A DNA stretch of 64,000 bases, from assembly GCF_002220095.1 (NCBI RefSeq), contig NZ_CP022372.1, positions 3,444,501-3,508,500 on the forward strand, given 5' to 3'. Source of the DNA: Bosea sp. AS-1. Lineage in GTDB: Bacteria > Pseudomonadota > Alphaproteobacteria > Rhizobiales > Beijerinckiaceae. Position 1 is the stretch's first letter, and every line of letters starts with the position of its first letter. The notes under the pieces are model-generated. The model ran no database searches, was not told the origin of the DNA, and saw nothing but the letters and a program-made list of their open reading frames with translations. A program made the position numbers and the translations under genes. Positions 34,894 to 42,860 of this stretch are shown in pieces.

Positions 34894-35053
34894 TTTATAG
34901 AACGCCATGCGGCGGAAGGCGAGTCGAGTCTGAGCCGTGGAGAGCAGCCGCTGACAGCGGATGGCACGGAACGCCTACGCTCGGCCGCAACACCGGGCCT
35001 ATCCTGCGAAAGCCGCTGTGCCACTTTTCGCAGCAATGCTTTAGCTTTGGCGC

Positions 35054-36514
35054 ATGTGGGGGATTCTCTCAGCCTATTGGCCGCATATCCTCGCCGTCAT
35101 CTCCATAGTGATGGCGGTGGTCGCCGCCGCCCATGCGGTGATGACCAAGGACGAGGTGCGCGCCGCCATTGGCTGGGCCGGTGTCATCATCCTGTCCCCG
35201 ATCGTCGGCGCCCTGCTCTACGCGATCGCAGGCGTCAACCGCATCCGCCGGAGCGCGCTCCTGTCGCAGCGCCCGGGTCATCGTGCGGGCGCCGATTCCG
35301 GCAGGCCCGTGCGGATCGGCGACGAGGAGGTCGGACGGCTGTTCGGACAGCGCTTCGCCACGCTGAAGACGCTCGGGGATCGCGTCGTGCGTCACCCGCT
35401 GACCACAGGCAACCGTATCGAGACGCTGCATACGGGCGACGAGGCCTATGCCGCGATGATCGCGGCCATCGCCACCGCCCGGCACAGCGTGATCCTCGAA
35501 ACCTATATCTTCGACCGCGACCCGCTCGGCCTGCGCATCGCCGACGCACTGATCGCGGCGCAGAAGCGCGGCGTCGCCGTGCGCGTGCTGATCGACGCCG
35601 TCGGCGCCCGCTATTCGGTGCCGAGCATGGCGGGCTATCTGCGTGAGGGCGGCCTCGATGTCCGCGTCTTCAACGGCAATATCATCATGGGCCTCCGGCT
35701 GCCCTACGCCAATCTGCGCACCCACCGGAAGATCATCGTCGTCGACGGAACCGTCGCCTTCATGGGCGGGATGAACATCCGGCAAGGCTTCACCACGGAA
35801 TTCGCCGGCGAAGCTTCGGCGCAAGACACGCATTTCCAGATCACCGGGCCAGTGGTGGCCGATCTCTTCGCCGTGGCGGCGGAAGACTGGCGCTTCACCG
35901 CCAAGGAGGTGCTCGAGGACGAGGGCGAGACCTGGGCGATCCGCACGCCGATCGCCGACGGGCCGGCCGTGCTGATGCGCGCGGTGCCTTCAGGGCCGGA
36001 TGCCTGCCTGGAGAACAACCACAAGATCCTGACCGGCGCGCTCTCGGTCGCGCGCCGCTCGGTCAGGATCATGTCGCCCTATTTCCTGCCGGACCAGGAG
36101 CTCATCAGCGCGCTGGTGACGGCGGCGCGGCGCGGCGTCGCCATCGATATCGTCGTGCCCTCGGTCAACAATCTCGTGCTGGTCGACCGGGCGATGACGG
36201 CGCAATTCGACCAGATGTTGAAGAATTATTGCCGGATCTGGCGTGCCTCCGGCGCCTTCGACCATTCCAAGCTCTTCGTCGTCGACGGCTCCTGGGCCTA
36301 TGTCGGCTCCTCCAACCTCGATCCGCGTTCGCTCCGGCTGAATTTCGAGATCGACGTCGAGGTGCTGGACCGCGATTTCGCCGGCGGCATCGACGCCCGG
36401 ATCGAGGCGGTGATCGCGGCTGCGACCGAGGTGACGCTTGCCGGCCTGCGCGCGCGGCCTTATCTCCTGCGTCTGATGGACCGGCTGATCTGGCTCGGCT
36501 CGCCCTATCTCTGA
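35054..36514 (+). CDS. Cardiolipin synthase / phospholipase D family protein
   Basis: A 486-residue membrane enzyme. Two N-terminal helices (about 7-30 and 36-58) form the PLDNc segment. Two HKD motifs follow: THRKIIVVDGTVAFMGGMN (about 222-240) and DHSKLFVVDGSWAYVGSSN (about 402-420), each with H-x-K-x4-D. ETYIFDRDPLGLRIADAL and SPYFLPDQELISAL are typical of ClsA-type enzymes, which join two phosphatidylglycerols into cardiolipin. Size matches ClsA. The downstream gene is an endonuclease/exonuclease/phosphatase-fold protein, a pairing I have the impression recurs in this order. Cls function is likely; a phosphatidyltransferase with another acceptor is possible. Confidence 0.87.
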   Translation: MWGILSAYWPHILAVISIVMAVVAAAHAVMTKDEVRAAIGWAGVIILSPIVGALLYAIAGVNRIRRSALLSQRPGHRAGADSGRPVRIGDEEVGRLFGQRFATLKTLGDRVVRHPLTTGNRIETLHTGDEAYAAMIAAIATARHSVILETYIFDRDPLGLRIADALIAAQKRGVAVRVLIDAVGARYSVPSMAGYLREGGLDVRVFNGNIIMGLRLPYANLRTHRKIIVVDGTVAFMGGMNIRQGFTTEFAGEASAQDTHFQITGPVVADLFAVAAEDWRFTAKEVLEDEGETWAIRTPIADGPAVLMRAVPSGPDACLENNHKILTGALSVARRSVRIMSPYFLPDQELISALVTAARRGVAIDIVVPSVNNLVLVDRAMTAQFDQMLKNYCRIWRASGAFDHSKLFVVDGSWAYVGSSNLDPRSLRLNFEIDVEVLDRDFAGGIDARIEAVIAAATEVTLAGLRARPYLLRLMDRLIWLGSPYL

Positions 36515-36574
36515 CATGGCGCGGGTGGACCCTGCCTCTTCGGCGCTATAGTGCCGGTCCGCCGATTCGATTCC

Positions 36575-37621
36575 ATGCCGACACAGGCTGGCGCAGCGAT
36601 GCACAAGAAGAGCCCGAGCCTGCCGGCGAGCATCATCTCCTCGCTCCGCCAGCGCAGAAGCCGGCCGACGGCCGCCTCTGCGCACGGCTCCGGACGGTCC
36701 TCCGGCACGCTGGTCGCATCCTACAACGTCCATAAATGCGTCGGCGTCGACGGCCGCTTCGACCCGGAGCGGATCGCCCGCGTCATCGCCGAGATCGGGG
36801 CGGACGTCATTGCCCTGCAAGAGGCCGACAAGCGTTTCGGGGAGCGTCACGGCCTGCTCGACCTGGCCTGGCTCGAACAGGAGACCGGCCTCGTCCCGGT
36901 TCCGCTCGGCAATGCGACGCGCGCCCATGGCTGGCACGGCAATGTCGTGCTGTTCCGACGCGGCATGGTGCACGACGTCCACCAGGTGACGTTGCCGGGA
37001 CTCGAACCGCGCGGCGCGCTCGTCGTCGAGCTCGACCTGGAAAGCGGCGCGGCGCTCAGGATCGTCGCCGCCCATCTCGGCCTGCTCAGGCGCTCGCGCT
37101 CGCAGCAGGCGCGCCGGCTGATCGAGATCATGCAGAGCCGCGACGAGCGCCCCACCCTGCTCCTCGGCGACCTCAATGAATGGCGGCTGGGCGAACGCTC
37201 CTCGCTCAAAGAGCTGGGGCCCGCCTTCCGCACCTTGCCGATGCCGGTGCCGAGCTTTCCTTCCGGCCTGCCTCTGCTTGCGCTCGACCGCATCATCGCC
37301 AACCGGCCCGAAATCCTCTCAGACGTCGAGGTCCACGACACGCCGCTGGCGCGGACTGCTTCGGACCATCTGCCGATCAAAGCCTATGTCGACCCGAGCC
37401 TGCAGGGCCTCGTCCAGCCCCAGGACGAAGATACCGCCCTCGCTTCCTCGGGCGCACCGGCGCGCGCCGCCTTGTCGGAACGGCCCTTGCCCCTGCCGGA
37501 GGCGCTCCCCGGCACCGAGCGCGAGCAGCGCAACCGCGAACTGGTGCGGGAGGCGGGCGCCCGCCTGAAGCGCGTCGTCACCCGCACGCTGAAGCGGCGC
37601 GGGACTCCGCCGCGCCCATGA
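36575..37621 (+). CDS. Endonuclease/exonuclease/phosphatase (EEP) family protein
   Basis: A protein of about 348 residues with the EEP (DNase I-like) fold. Motifs in order: VASYNVHKCVGVDGRF (the Asn), VIALQEADKRF (metal Glu), NVVLFRRG, VAAHLGLLRRSR, LLLGDLNEW (Asp and Asn) and the closing ASDHLPIKAYV (Asp-His). These are the catalytic and metal residues of the superfamily. The N-terminus is basic without a good signal peptide, and the C-terminal 70 residues are low complexity. Substrate may be a phospholipid, nucleic acid or phosphodiester; pairing with the phospholipase D-type gene 60 bases upstream hints at lipid metabolism. The start is uncertain: ATG 36575, ATG 36599 or GTG 36551. Confidence 0.8.
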   Translation: MPTQAGAAMHKKSPSLPASIISSLRQRRSRPTAASAHGSGRSSGTLVASYNVHKCVGVDGRFDPERIARVIAEIGADVIALQEADKRFGERHGLLDLAWLEQETGLVPVPLGNATRAHGWHGNVVLFRRGMVHDVHQVTLPGLEPRGALVVELDLESGAALRIVAAHLGLLRRSRSQQARRLIEIMQSRDERPTLLLGDLNEWRLGERSSLKELGPAFRTLPMPVPSFPSGLPLLALDRIIANRPEILSDVEVHDTPLARTASDHLPIKAYVDPSLQGLVQPQDEDTALASSGAPARAALSERPLPLPEALPGTEREQRNRELVREAGARLKRVVTRTLKRRGTPPRP

Positions 37622-37741
37622 GACACGGATGTGGGACAAGACCTGCCGCAGGATCATGACCCGCATGCGCGACGGAACTGGCCATCCCCCGCAGAGCCGG
37701 CATTGTGCCGCAATCAGAATCGCTTGCCACGCGGACTTCAG

Positions 37742-38290
37742 ATGCCGGTTTCGCCGTTAGAGCGCCCGAGCGCGCCGCAGCTCTTCCTGATCTTCGCCGG
37801 CATCGGGCTGACCAGCTTCGGTGGCGGCCTGAGCGGCTGGATGCTCCGGGAATTCGTGCAGCGCCGCCGGCTGATGAGCGAGGAGGACTTCCTCAACGGG
37901 CTCTCGATCGCGCAGGCGCTGCCAGGGGTGAACGTCACCAACATGGCGATCTGGATCGGCTACAGGCTCGGCGGCCGCAACGGCGCCATCGCCTCCTGGC
38001 TCGGCATCGTCGTGCCCGCCGCCCTGCTGATCGTCCTGATCAGCACCGCTTTCAGCGCGCTGGCCGGCTTCGAGCTCACCCATGTCGCGCTCGCCGGCGC
38101 CGCCTGCGCCGCGATCGGCCTGTCGCTCTCGATGGGGCTTACCGCCGCCCGGCGGGTGCCGCGCCGGGTCTTCCCACTGGCGATCATGGCCGCGACCTTC
38201 GTCGCCGTCGGCATCCTGCAATGGCCGCTGATCTGGACGGTGCTCGTCGCCGGTTCGCTCAGCGTCGCCGTCACCTACTACCACGGCTGA
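37742..38290 (+). CDS. Chromate transporter, N-terminal half-type subunit
   Basis: A 182-residue membrane protein of the CHR family in its short form (one CHR domain of about six helices). The conserved start FLIFAGIGLTSFGGGLSGWM, FVQRRRLMSEEDFLNGLSIAQALPGVN and the G(x)RLGGRNGAIASWLGIV block mark it. Short CHR proteins act as pairs, and the partner starts 9 bases downstream. They export chromate or, in other contexts, move sulfate-like oxyanions. The start at 37742 gives the normal N-terminus. The 120-base gap upstream shows no clear promoter. Confidence 0.86.
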   Translation: MPVSPLERPSAPQLFLIFAGIGLTSFGGGLSGWMLREFVQRRRLMSEEDFLNGLSIAQALPGVNVTNMAIWIGYRLGGRNGAIASWLGIVVPAALLIVLISTAFSALAGFELTHVALAGAACAAIGLSLSMGLTAARRVPRRVFPLAIMAATFVAVGILQWPLIWTVLVAGSLSVAVTYYHG

Positions 38291-38299
38291 CGGACGTCG

Positions 38300-38836
38300 A
38301 TGCCCGCGATCGCCCTCAGCATCCTCATGGTCTTCCTGCCGCTCTCGCTGGTGACGATCGGCGGCGGGCAGAGCGCCGTCGCCGACATGCACCGCCAGAT
38401 CGTCGATGTGCATCAATGGATGACCGCCTCGCAATTCGTCGACGCCTTCGCGATCTCGCGTCTGGCGCCCGGCCCCGGCTCGCTGCTGGCGACGCTGATC
38501 GGCTGGCGGATCGGCGGCGCCTGGGGGGCGCTGGCGGCGACGATCGGCATCTTCGGGCCGACCGCCCTGCTGATCTACGGCGTCGCCCATATCTGGTCAC
38601 GCTTCGAGGGTGCACGGCTGCTGAAGGCGCTGGAAAAAGGCCTGCGCCCGGTCGCAGCCGGGATGATCCTCGCCGCGAGCTATGTGCTGATCAATTCGCT
38701 CGACAGCGGCTGGGTCGGCCGCGGGCTGGCGCTGGCCTCGACGGCGCTGCTGATGGCGACGCCGGTCAATCCGCTTCTGCTGATCGGCGGCGGCGCGGGA
38801 TTTTTCGTGCTGCTGCACATGGCGGCGCTGGTCTGA
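38300..38836 (+). CDS. Chromate transporter, C-terminal half-type subunit
   Basis: A 178-residue short CHR protein, partner of the gene at 37742. It has LVTIGGGQSAVADMHRQIV near the start, then WMTASQFVDAFAISRLAPGPGSLLATLIGWRIGG (family signature with APGPG, given in two parts: WMTASQFVDAF and SRLAPGPGSLLATLIG). Four or five helices follow. The opposite membrane topology expected of the pair cannot be judged by eye. The spacing of 9 bases from its partner indicates one transcript. Convergent with the DUF2182 gene, 7 bases apart. Confidence 0.86.
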   Translation: MPAIALSILMVFLPLSLVTIGGGQSAVADMHRQIVDVHQWMTASQFVDAFAISRLAPGPGSLLATLIGWRIGGAWGALAATIGIFGPTALLIYGVAHIWSRFEGARLLKALEKGLRPVAAGMILAASYVLINSLDSGWVGRGLALASTALLMATPVNPLLLIGGGAGFFVLLHMAALV

Positions 38837-38843
38837 AACAGCG

Positions 38844-39680
38844 TCAAGCCAGCCAGAGCGCCTGCACGGCCTGGCCCCCTCCCACTCCGCACAGGGCAAA
38901 CCCGACGATCCGAGCGATGCAAGCTCCGCCCGGCACCAGCCGCTGGGCCGAGATCGCCGCCGCGACAGCGGCCATGATGCGCAGATCCATGACGCCTCCG
39001 ACGAGCAGGACCGCCGTCAATCCCGCGCAGGAGGCGCAGCAGGAGAGGCCGAAACGCAGCCCCTGTCCCATGGCTGCAATCGCTCCCGCGCCACGCCAGG
39101 CCACCTCTCGGCAATGGTCGAGCCGCCTGCGCTTCCAGGCTGTCGCCTCGAAGACGCCAGCGGCGATAACGACGAATCCGGCCGCCAGCGGCATGGCACG
39201 CGCCCATGACGGCCAGCGCATCGCTGTCTCCAGCAGGAGAGCACCACCCGCGAACACCGCGCAGCCGAGCACGGTCCAGGCGGCAAGATAACCGAGGCCG
39301 GCGCAAGCTGCGGACAGGTCGGGCCAGCCCTCCCCCGACCGCGCCGCCTTCTCCCGGAACCGCCAGAGTGCCGGTGCGAGCGACGGCAGCATCATCGCCA
39401 GCGTCATGACAATCCACATGCCGAGGAAGACCGCGGCAGCCATCCCCCAGGCGCCACCGCAGAGCGGCGTCCAGCTTGTCGACATCGACCAGCCGCCGGC
39501 CAGCGGCACCTCCCCCATCCCTGCCATGGCGAGGCAGGCCAGGACCGTCGCGGCGGCACTTGCGACGAACAGGAGGGCACAGGCGCCGAAAAATCCGTAC
39601 CTCGCCGTTGCGACGGAGGCGCCGGACCGATGGTCCGACGCTCCGCGACCAGCCCGCGCCTCGGCGCTCAGGCACAGCAT
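38844..39680 (-). CDS. DUF2182 integral membrane protein
   Basis: A 278-residue protein with about six hydrophobic helices. It carries the DUF2182 pattern: MWIVMTLAMMLPSLAPAL (about 85-102), GLRFGLSCCASCAGLTAVLL (about 207-226) and GVMDLRIMAAVAAAISAQRL (about 229-248). The Cys-Cys-x-x-Cys cluster and the Met-rich helix have led to its description as a putative metal-binding membrane protein, without proven function. Its start overlaps the stop of the DUF899 gene by 13 bases, so the two are cotranscribed and probably act together. Confidence 0.82.
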   Translation of the reverse strand: MLCLSAEARAGRGASDHRSGASVATARYGFFGACALLFVASAAATVLACLAMAGMGEVPLAGGWSMSTSWTPLCGGAWGMAAAVFLGMWIVMTLAMMLPSLAPALWRFREKAARSGEGWPDLSAACAGLGYLAAWTVLGCAVFAGGALLLETAMRWPSWARAMPLAAGFVVIAAGVFEATAWKRRRLDHCREVAWRGAGAIAAMGQGLRFGLSCCASCAGLTAVLLVGGVMDLRIMAAVAAAISAQRLVPGGACIARIVGFALCGVGGGQAVQALWLA

Positions 39681-40474
39681 GACGAGGCCGTCCTCACAAC
39701 AGGCGCCTCATAGGCATCGCGATGCCGCCACCACGGTCCGCCGGACTCGTTGCGGCCCTTCGGCGCGCGATCGAGCCAGGGATACATGCTCCAGATCGCG
39801 TCCATGCCGCGGGCATAGCTGGAATAGGTGTGATAGATCGCGCCATCCTCCTGGATGAAAGCGCTCATTCCCGGCCGCTCGCGTTGATAGGTGCCCGCAT
39901 CGGTGCCGGACATGCGCGCGAAAAGCGCTTCCGCCCCTTCCGCACCGGGCTCGCCGGCGCGCCAGTCCCGTTCCGGCTCCTTCCGGAAATTATAGGTGAC
40001 GTCGCCCTGACGCTGCTGCTCCTCGGTGAAGGAGGCGCTGAAGTCGAAGTTGAAGTCGCTCGTGGCCGAGGAGGCCCAGGGGAAGGTCCAGCCCATCCGC
40101 CGCTTGAAGGCGAAGAGCTTGTCGAGCGGCGCCAGCGACACCGCCGTCAGCGTCACGTCATGATTGGCGAGGTGGACATGGATGCCGTTGAAGCCGTCGG
40201 CGATCAGCGAGCAGGACGGGCAGCCAGCGCTGAAGTCCGGCCCGAACATGAAATGATAGACCAGAAGCTGCGAACGCCCGGCGAAGAGATCCGCCAGACC
40301 GGCCTGGCCAGCCTCGGTAACGAAGCGATAGTCCTTGTCGACCTTGACCCATGGCAGGGCCTGCCGCTGCTGCGCCACGGCATCGCTCTGCCGCGTCAGC
40401 GCCTTTTCGGCCGCGAGCAGATCGAGGCGGGCCTTGAGCCAATCCGCGCGGGTTCCGGTGAGATGAGCCGTCAT
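39668..40474 (-). CDS. DUF899 thioredoxin-like family protein
   Basis: A 268-residue cytoplasmic protein of the DUF899 family, distantly thioredoxin-fold. YHFMFGPDFSAGCPSCSLIAD (about 71-91, given here as FMFGPDFSAGCPSCS) contains the CPxCS motif in the position of the thioredoxin active site. FPWASSATSDFNFDFSASF and VYHTYSSYARGMDAIW-type IYHTYSSYARGMD are family blocks. It ends with a Cys pair, ASSCCA. Function is unknown; redox chemistry is a fair guess. The ATG at 40474 is chosen over a long non-conserved extension. Divergent from the TPR-like regulator, and coupled to the DUF2182 gene. Confidence 0.84.
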   Translation of the reverse strand: MTAHLTGTRADWLKARLDLLAAEKALTRQSDAVAQQRQALPWVKVDKDYRFVTEAGQAGLADLFAGRSQLLVYHFMFGPDFSAGCPSCSLIADGFNGIHVHLANHDVTLTAVSLAPLDKLFAFKRRMGWTFPWASSATSDFNFDFSASFTEEQQRQGDVTYNFRKEPERDWRAGEPGAEGAEALFARMSGTDAGTYQRERPGMSAFIQEDGAIYHTYSSYARGMDAIWSMYPWLDRAPKGRNESGGPWWRHRDAYEAPVVRTASSCCA

Positions 40475-40601
40475 GATGCTTTCTCCTGTCGTCGGTTGAC
40501 ATTCGCCGCTCGCCGTTTCGCGATGCGGCGTCGCGATCAGGGGTAGGCCCGGTGCGGCCGGAGGCGGGAGTGACAAGTTTGGCGGGATTCGGAGCGCCGA
40601 G

Positions 40602-41822
40602 ATGGATTCGCTGATCACAGCTGCCGGCCGGGCGCTGGCGGCGGGCGATCCCTTCGGCGCGCTCAACCGCGTCGCGCTGCGCGAGGACGCGCCGGCACTG
40701 GCGCTGCGCGGCATCGCAATGGCCCAACTCGGCGATCTCGCGCGGGCCAAGGCTCTGCTCCGGCGCGCCGGCCAGGGTTTCGGCCCGCGCGAGCCGGTGG
40801 CGCGGGCGCGCTGCGTCGTGGCCGAGGCGGAGATCGCTCTGGTCTCGCGCGAGCTCGGCTGGCCGGCGAAGGCGCTCGACGCGGCACGCGCGACGCTTGA
40901 GGCCCATGGCGACCGCCTCAACGCCGCTCATGCCCGTACCCTTGCCGTGCGCCGCCTGCTGCTGATCGGCAGGCTGGGCGAGGCCGAACGCCTGCTCGCC
41001 GGCTCCGATGCCGGCCCGCTGCCGCCGGCGCTGGAGGCGGCACGCGCGCTTGCCACCGGCGGCATCGCTCTGAGACGCCTGCAGGCGGAGCCGGCGCGAA
41101 CGGCCTTCGCGCGCGCAACGGAAGCGGCAGGGCGCGCCGGCATCCCGGCTCTGGCGGCCGAGATCGAGGCCGCAACGCAGATTCTGGCGGCGCCGGCGGC
41201 GCGGCTGATCGCCGGAGGGACGGAGCGGCCGCTTCGGCTCGACGAGGTCGCGGCACTCCTCGGCTCCGGCAGCTTCGTCGTCGATGCCTGTCGCAATGTC
41301 GTGCGCGAGGCCGGCACGACCGTCCCGCTCGCGACGCGGCCGGTGCTGTTCGCGCTCGCACGGACACTTGCCGAGGCGTGGCCGGCGGACGTGTCGCGCG
41401 AGACGCTGTTGGCACGCGCCTTCCGGGCAAAAGAGGCCGATGAATCGCATCGCGCCCGGTTGCGGGTCGAGATCGGGCGGCTGCGCGCCGAGCTGCATGG
41501 GCTTGCCCAAATCGACGCGACGAAGCGCGGCTTCGTGCTGAAGCCGCACCGGGCGGGCACGGTCGCGGTGCTGGCGCAACCGCTGGAAGAGCCACATGCC
41601 GACGTGCTCGCCCTGCTCGCCGATGGCGAAGCCTGGTCGAGCTCGTCGCTGGCGCTGGCGCTGGGCACCAGCCAGCGCAACATGCAGCGCGCGCTCGAGA
41701 CGCTGGCCGGAGCCGGCAAGGTCCAGTCCTTCGGCAAGGCGCGGGCACGGCGCTGGCTGACGCCGCCAGTGCCCGGTTTCCCGACAAGCTTGTTACTCCC
41801 GGCCCCGCTCCCAGATGGTTAG
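40602..41822 (+). CDS. TPR-like, winged-helix transcriptional regulator
   Basis: A 406-residue protein. The first 210 residues are Ala/Leu/Arg-rich helical repeats of TPR type (e.g. ALRGIAMAQLGDLARAKALL, ARTLAVRRLLLIGRLGEAERL). The middle (about 235-315) resembles an OmpR-type winged helix, with DVSRETLLARAFRAKEADES, RLRVEIGRLRAEL and RGFVLKPH. The end (about 335-390) is a second helix-turn-helix (SSSLALALGTSQRNMQRALE, LAGAGKVQSFGKARARRW). It is divergent from the DUF899-DUF2182 pair and 36 bases before the propeller gene, so it probably controls both. No ligand can be predicted. Confidence 0.72.
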   Translation: MDSLITAAGRALAAGDPFGALNRVALREDAPALALRGIAMAQLGDLARAKALLRRAGQGFGPREPVARARCVVAEAEIALVSRELGWPAKALDAARATLEAHGDRLNAAHARTLAVRRLLLIGRLGEAERLLAGSDAGPLPPALEAARALATGGIALRRLQAEPARTAFARATEAAGRAGIPALAAEIEAATQILAAPAARLIAGGTERPLRLDEVAALLGSGSFVVDACRNVVREAGTTVPLATRPVLFALARTLAEAWPADVSRETLLARAFRAKEADESHRARLRVEIGRLRAELHGLAQIDATKRGFVLKPHRAGTVAVLAQPLEEPHADVLALLADGEAWSSSSLALALGTSQRNMQRALETLAGAGKVQSFGKARARRWLTPPVPGFPTSLLLPAPLPDG

Positions 41823-41858
41823 ACCCTGCCCCGGTCCAACCGAACACAGGAGATTTCG

Positions 41859-42485
41859 ATGACCAGGACAGCCACGATCCTCCGCGAATACGGCCCCTTC
41901 CCCGGTGTCGACGCGATCCACGGCGTCAGCTATGACGGCCGCAACGTCTGGTTCGCTTCCGGCGACCGGCTCAACGCACTCGATCCCGCCAGCGGCGAAA
42001 CGGTGCGCAGCCTCGACGTTCCCGCGCATGCCGGCACCGCCTTCGACGGCCGGCACCTGTTCCAGATCGCCGAAGATCGCATCCAGAAGATCGACCCGGA
42101 GAGCGGGCGCGTGCTCTCGACCATTCCGGCGCCAGCCGGCGGCGGCGATTCCGGTCTCGCCTGGGCGGAAGGCACGCTCTGGGTCGGCCATTATCGCGAA
42201 CGCCAGATCCATCAGATCGATCCGGAGACCGGCAAGGTGCTGCGCACCCTGCAATCCGACCGCTTCGTCACCGGCGTGACCTGGACCGATGGGCAGCTCT
42301 GGCATGCCACCTGGGAGAACGACGAAAGCGAACTGCAACGGGTCGACCCCGAAACCGGCGAGGTGCTGGACAGGCTGCACATGCCGGAGGGAACCTTCAT
42401 CTCGGGCCTGGAAGCAAATGGGAACGGGGAGTTCTATTGCGGCGGCGGCAAGAGCGGGCTGGTCAGGACGGTGAGTCGCAAGTAG
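41859..42485 (+). CDS. Small beta-propeller protein (glutamine cyclotransferase/YVTN-like)
   Basis: A 208-residue protein made of about five short repeats, each with a G-x-x-L/V-W-x-A/G strand and a DP-x-S/T-G-x-V turn: NALDPASGETVRSLDV, QKIDPESGRVLSTI, HQIDPETGKVLRTL and QRVDPETGEVLDRL. It has no signal peptide. The repeats are those of Vgb/glutaminyl cyclotransferase-like propellers, but no catalytic residues can be assigned. An AGGAG site lies 7 bases before the ATG. It follows the regulator and may report on, or bind, the substrate of the divergent DUF899 module. Confidence 0.78.
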   Translation: MTRTATILREYGPFPGVDAIHGVSYDGRNVWFASGDRLNALDPASGETVRSLDVPAHAGTAFDGRHLFQIAEDRIQKIDPESGRVLSTIPAPAGGGDSGLAWAEGTLWVGHYRERQIHQIDPETGKVLRTLQSDRFVTGVTWTDGQLWHATWENDESELQRVDPETGEVLDRLHMPEGTFISGLEANGNGEFYCGGGKSGLVRTVSRK

Positions 42486-42794
42486 GATTCAGCACGACTC
42501 AGGGCTCCCCTACGGCGCCATCTCGCCGAGCCGAGCCTGAAGCCAGGACGGGCGTGGCCGAACGAGCAACCCGGCCACGATCTCGAAGGGTGGCGTTTGC
42601 CGAGCATGATGCCGAGATCGTGAACGGCGCTCCCCGGCTTTGCAGGGCCGGGGCATGAAACGAAGCGCAGAGGAACCTATATCTGGAATTGGGCGGCGAC
42701 CGAGCGATCAGCGTCTCGACAGCGGGGCTAGTCCATAACGCCTGACAAGGGCGAAGCCCGGGACTTCCGGCAGGTAGCAAAGACCCGTCGGGCA
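42486..42794. other. Hairpin-rich non-coding stretch upstream of prkA
   Basis: No convincing gene. Three successive perfect inverted repeats lie within 100 bases. Arms are 42554-42560/42572-42578 (GTGGCCG/CGGCCAC), 42576-42585/42613-42622 (CACGATCTCG/CGAGATCGTG), and 42632-42638/42647-42653 (CCCCGGC/GCCGGGG). The first two share three bases (42576-42578), so they compete. A smaller GGGC-GAA-GCCC hairpin follows at about 42770-42780. It could be a structured RNA, a compound terminator for the propeller gene, or the non-coding end of an old mobile element. Confidence 0.4.
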
Positions 42795-42819
42795 GGAACT
42801 CGCGAGACGATCATCGGTT
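42795..42819 (+). promoter_or_regulatory. Candidate EcfG (general stress response) promoter of prkA operon
   Basis: GGAAC (42795-42799), 17 bases, then GTT (42817-42819, within CGGTT). This fits the alphaproteobacterial EcfG/RpoE2 pattern GGAAC-N16..18-(C)GTT. The implied start of transcription, about 42826, lies about 35 bases before the ATG at 42861. Confidence 0.6.
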
Positions 42820-42860
42820 GATTGTTCGGGGCCGTCGCCGACAGGACGGACTATCGCTGG

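Noticed and set aside
42591..42600. TGGCGTTTGC as a sigma54 promoter for prkA
   Set aside because: The GG and GC elements are too close together for the sigma54 spacing, and it lies inside a hairpin loop far from the gene.
42499..42780. A 93-residue minus-strand frame in the pre-prkA gap
   Set aside because: No ribosome site, no family resemblance, and the stretch is dominated by RNA-like inverted repeats.
42822..42860. GTG at 42822 as the prkA start
   Set aside because: It would lie at or before the transcript start predicted from the EcfG promoter, and homologues do not have this extension.
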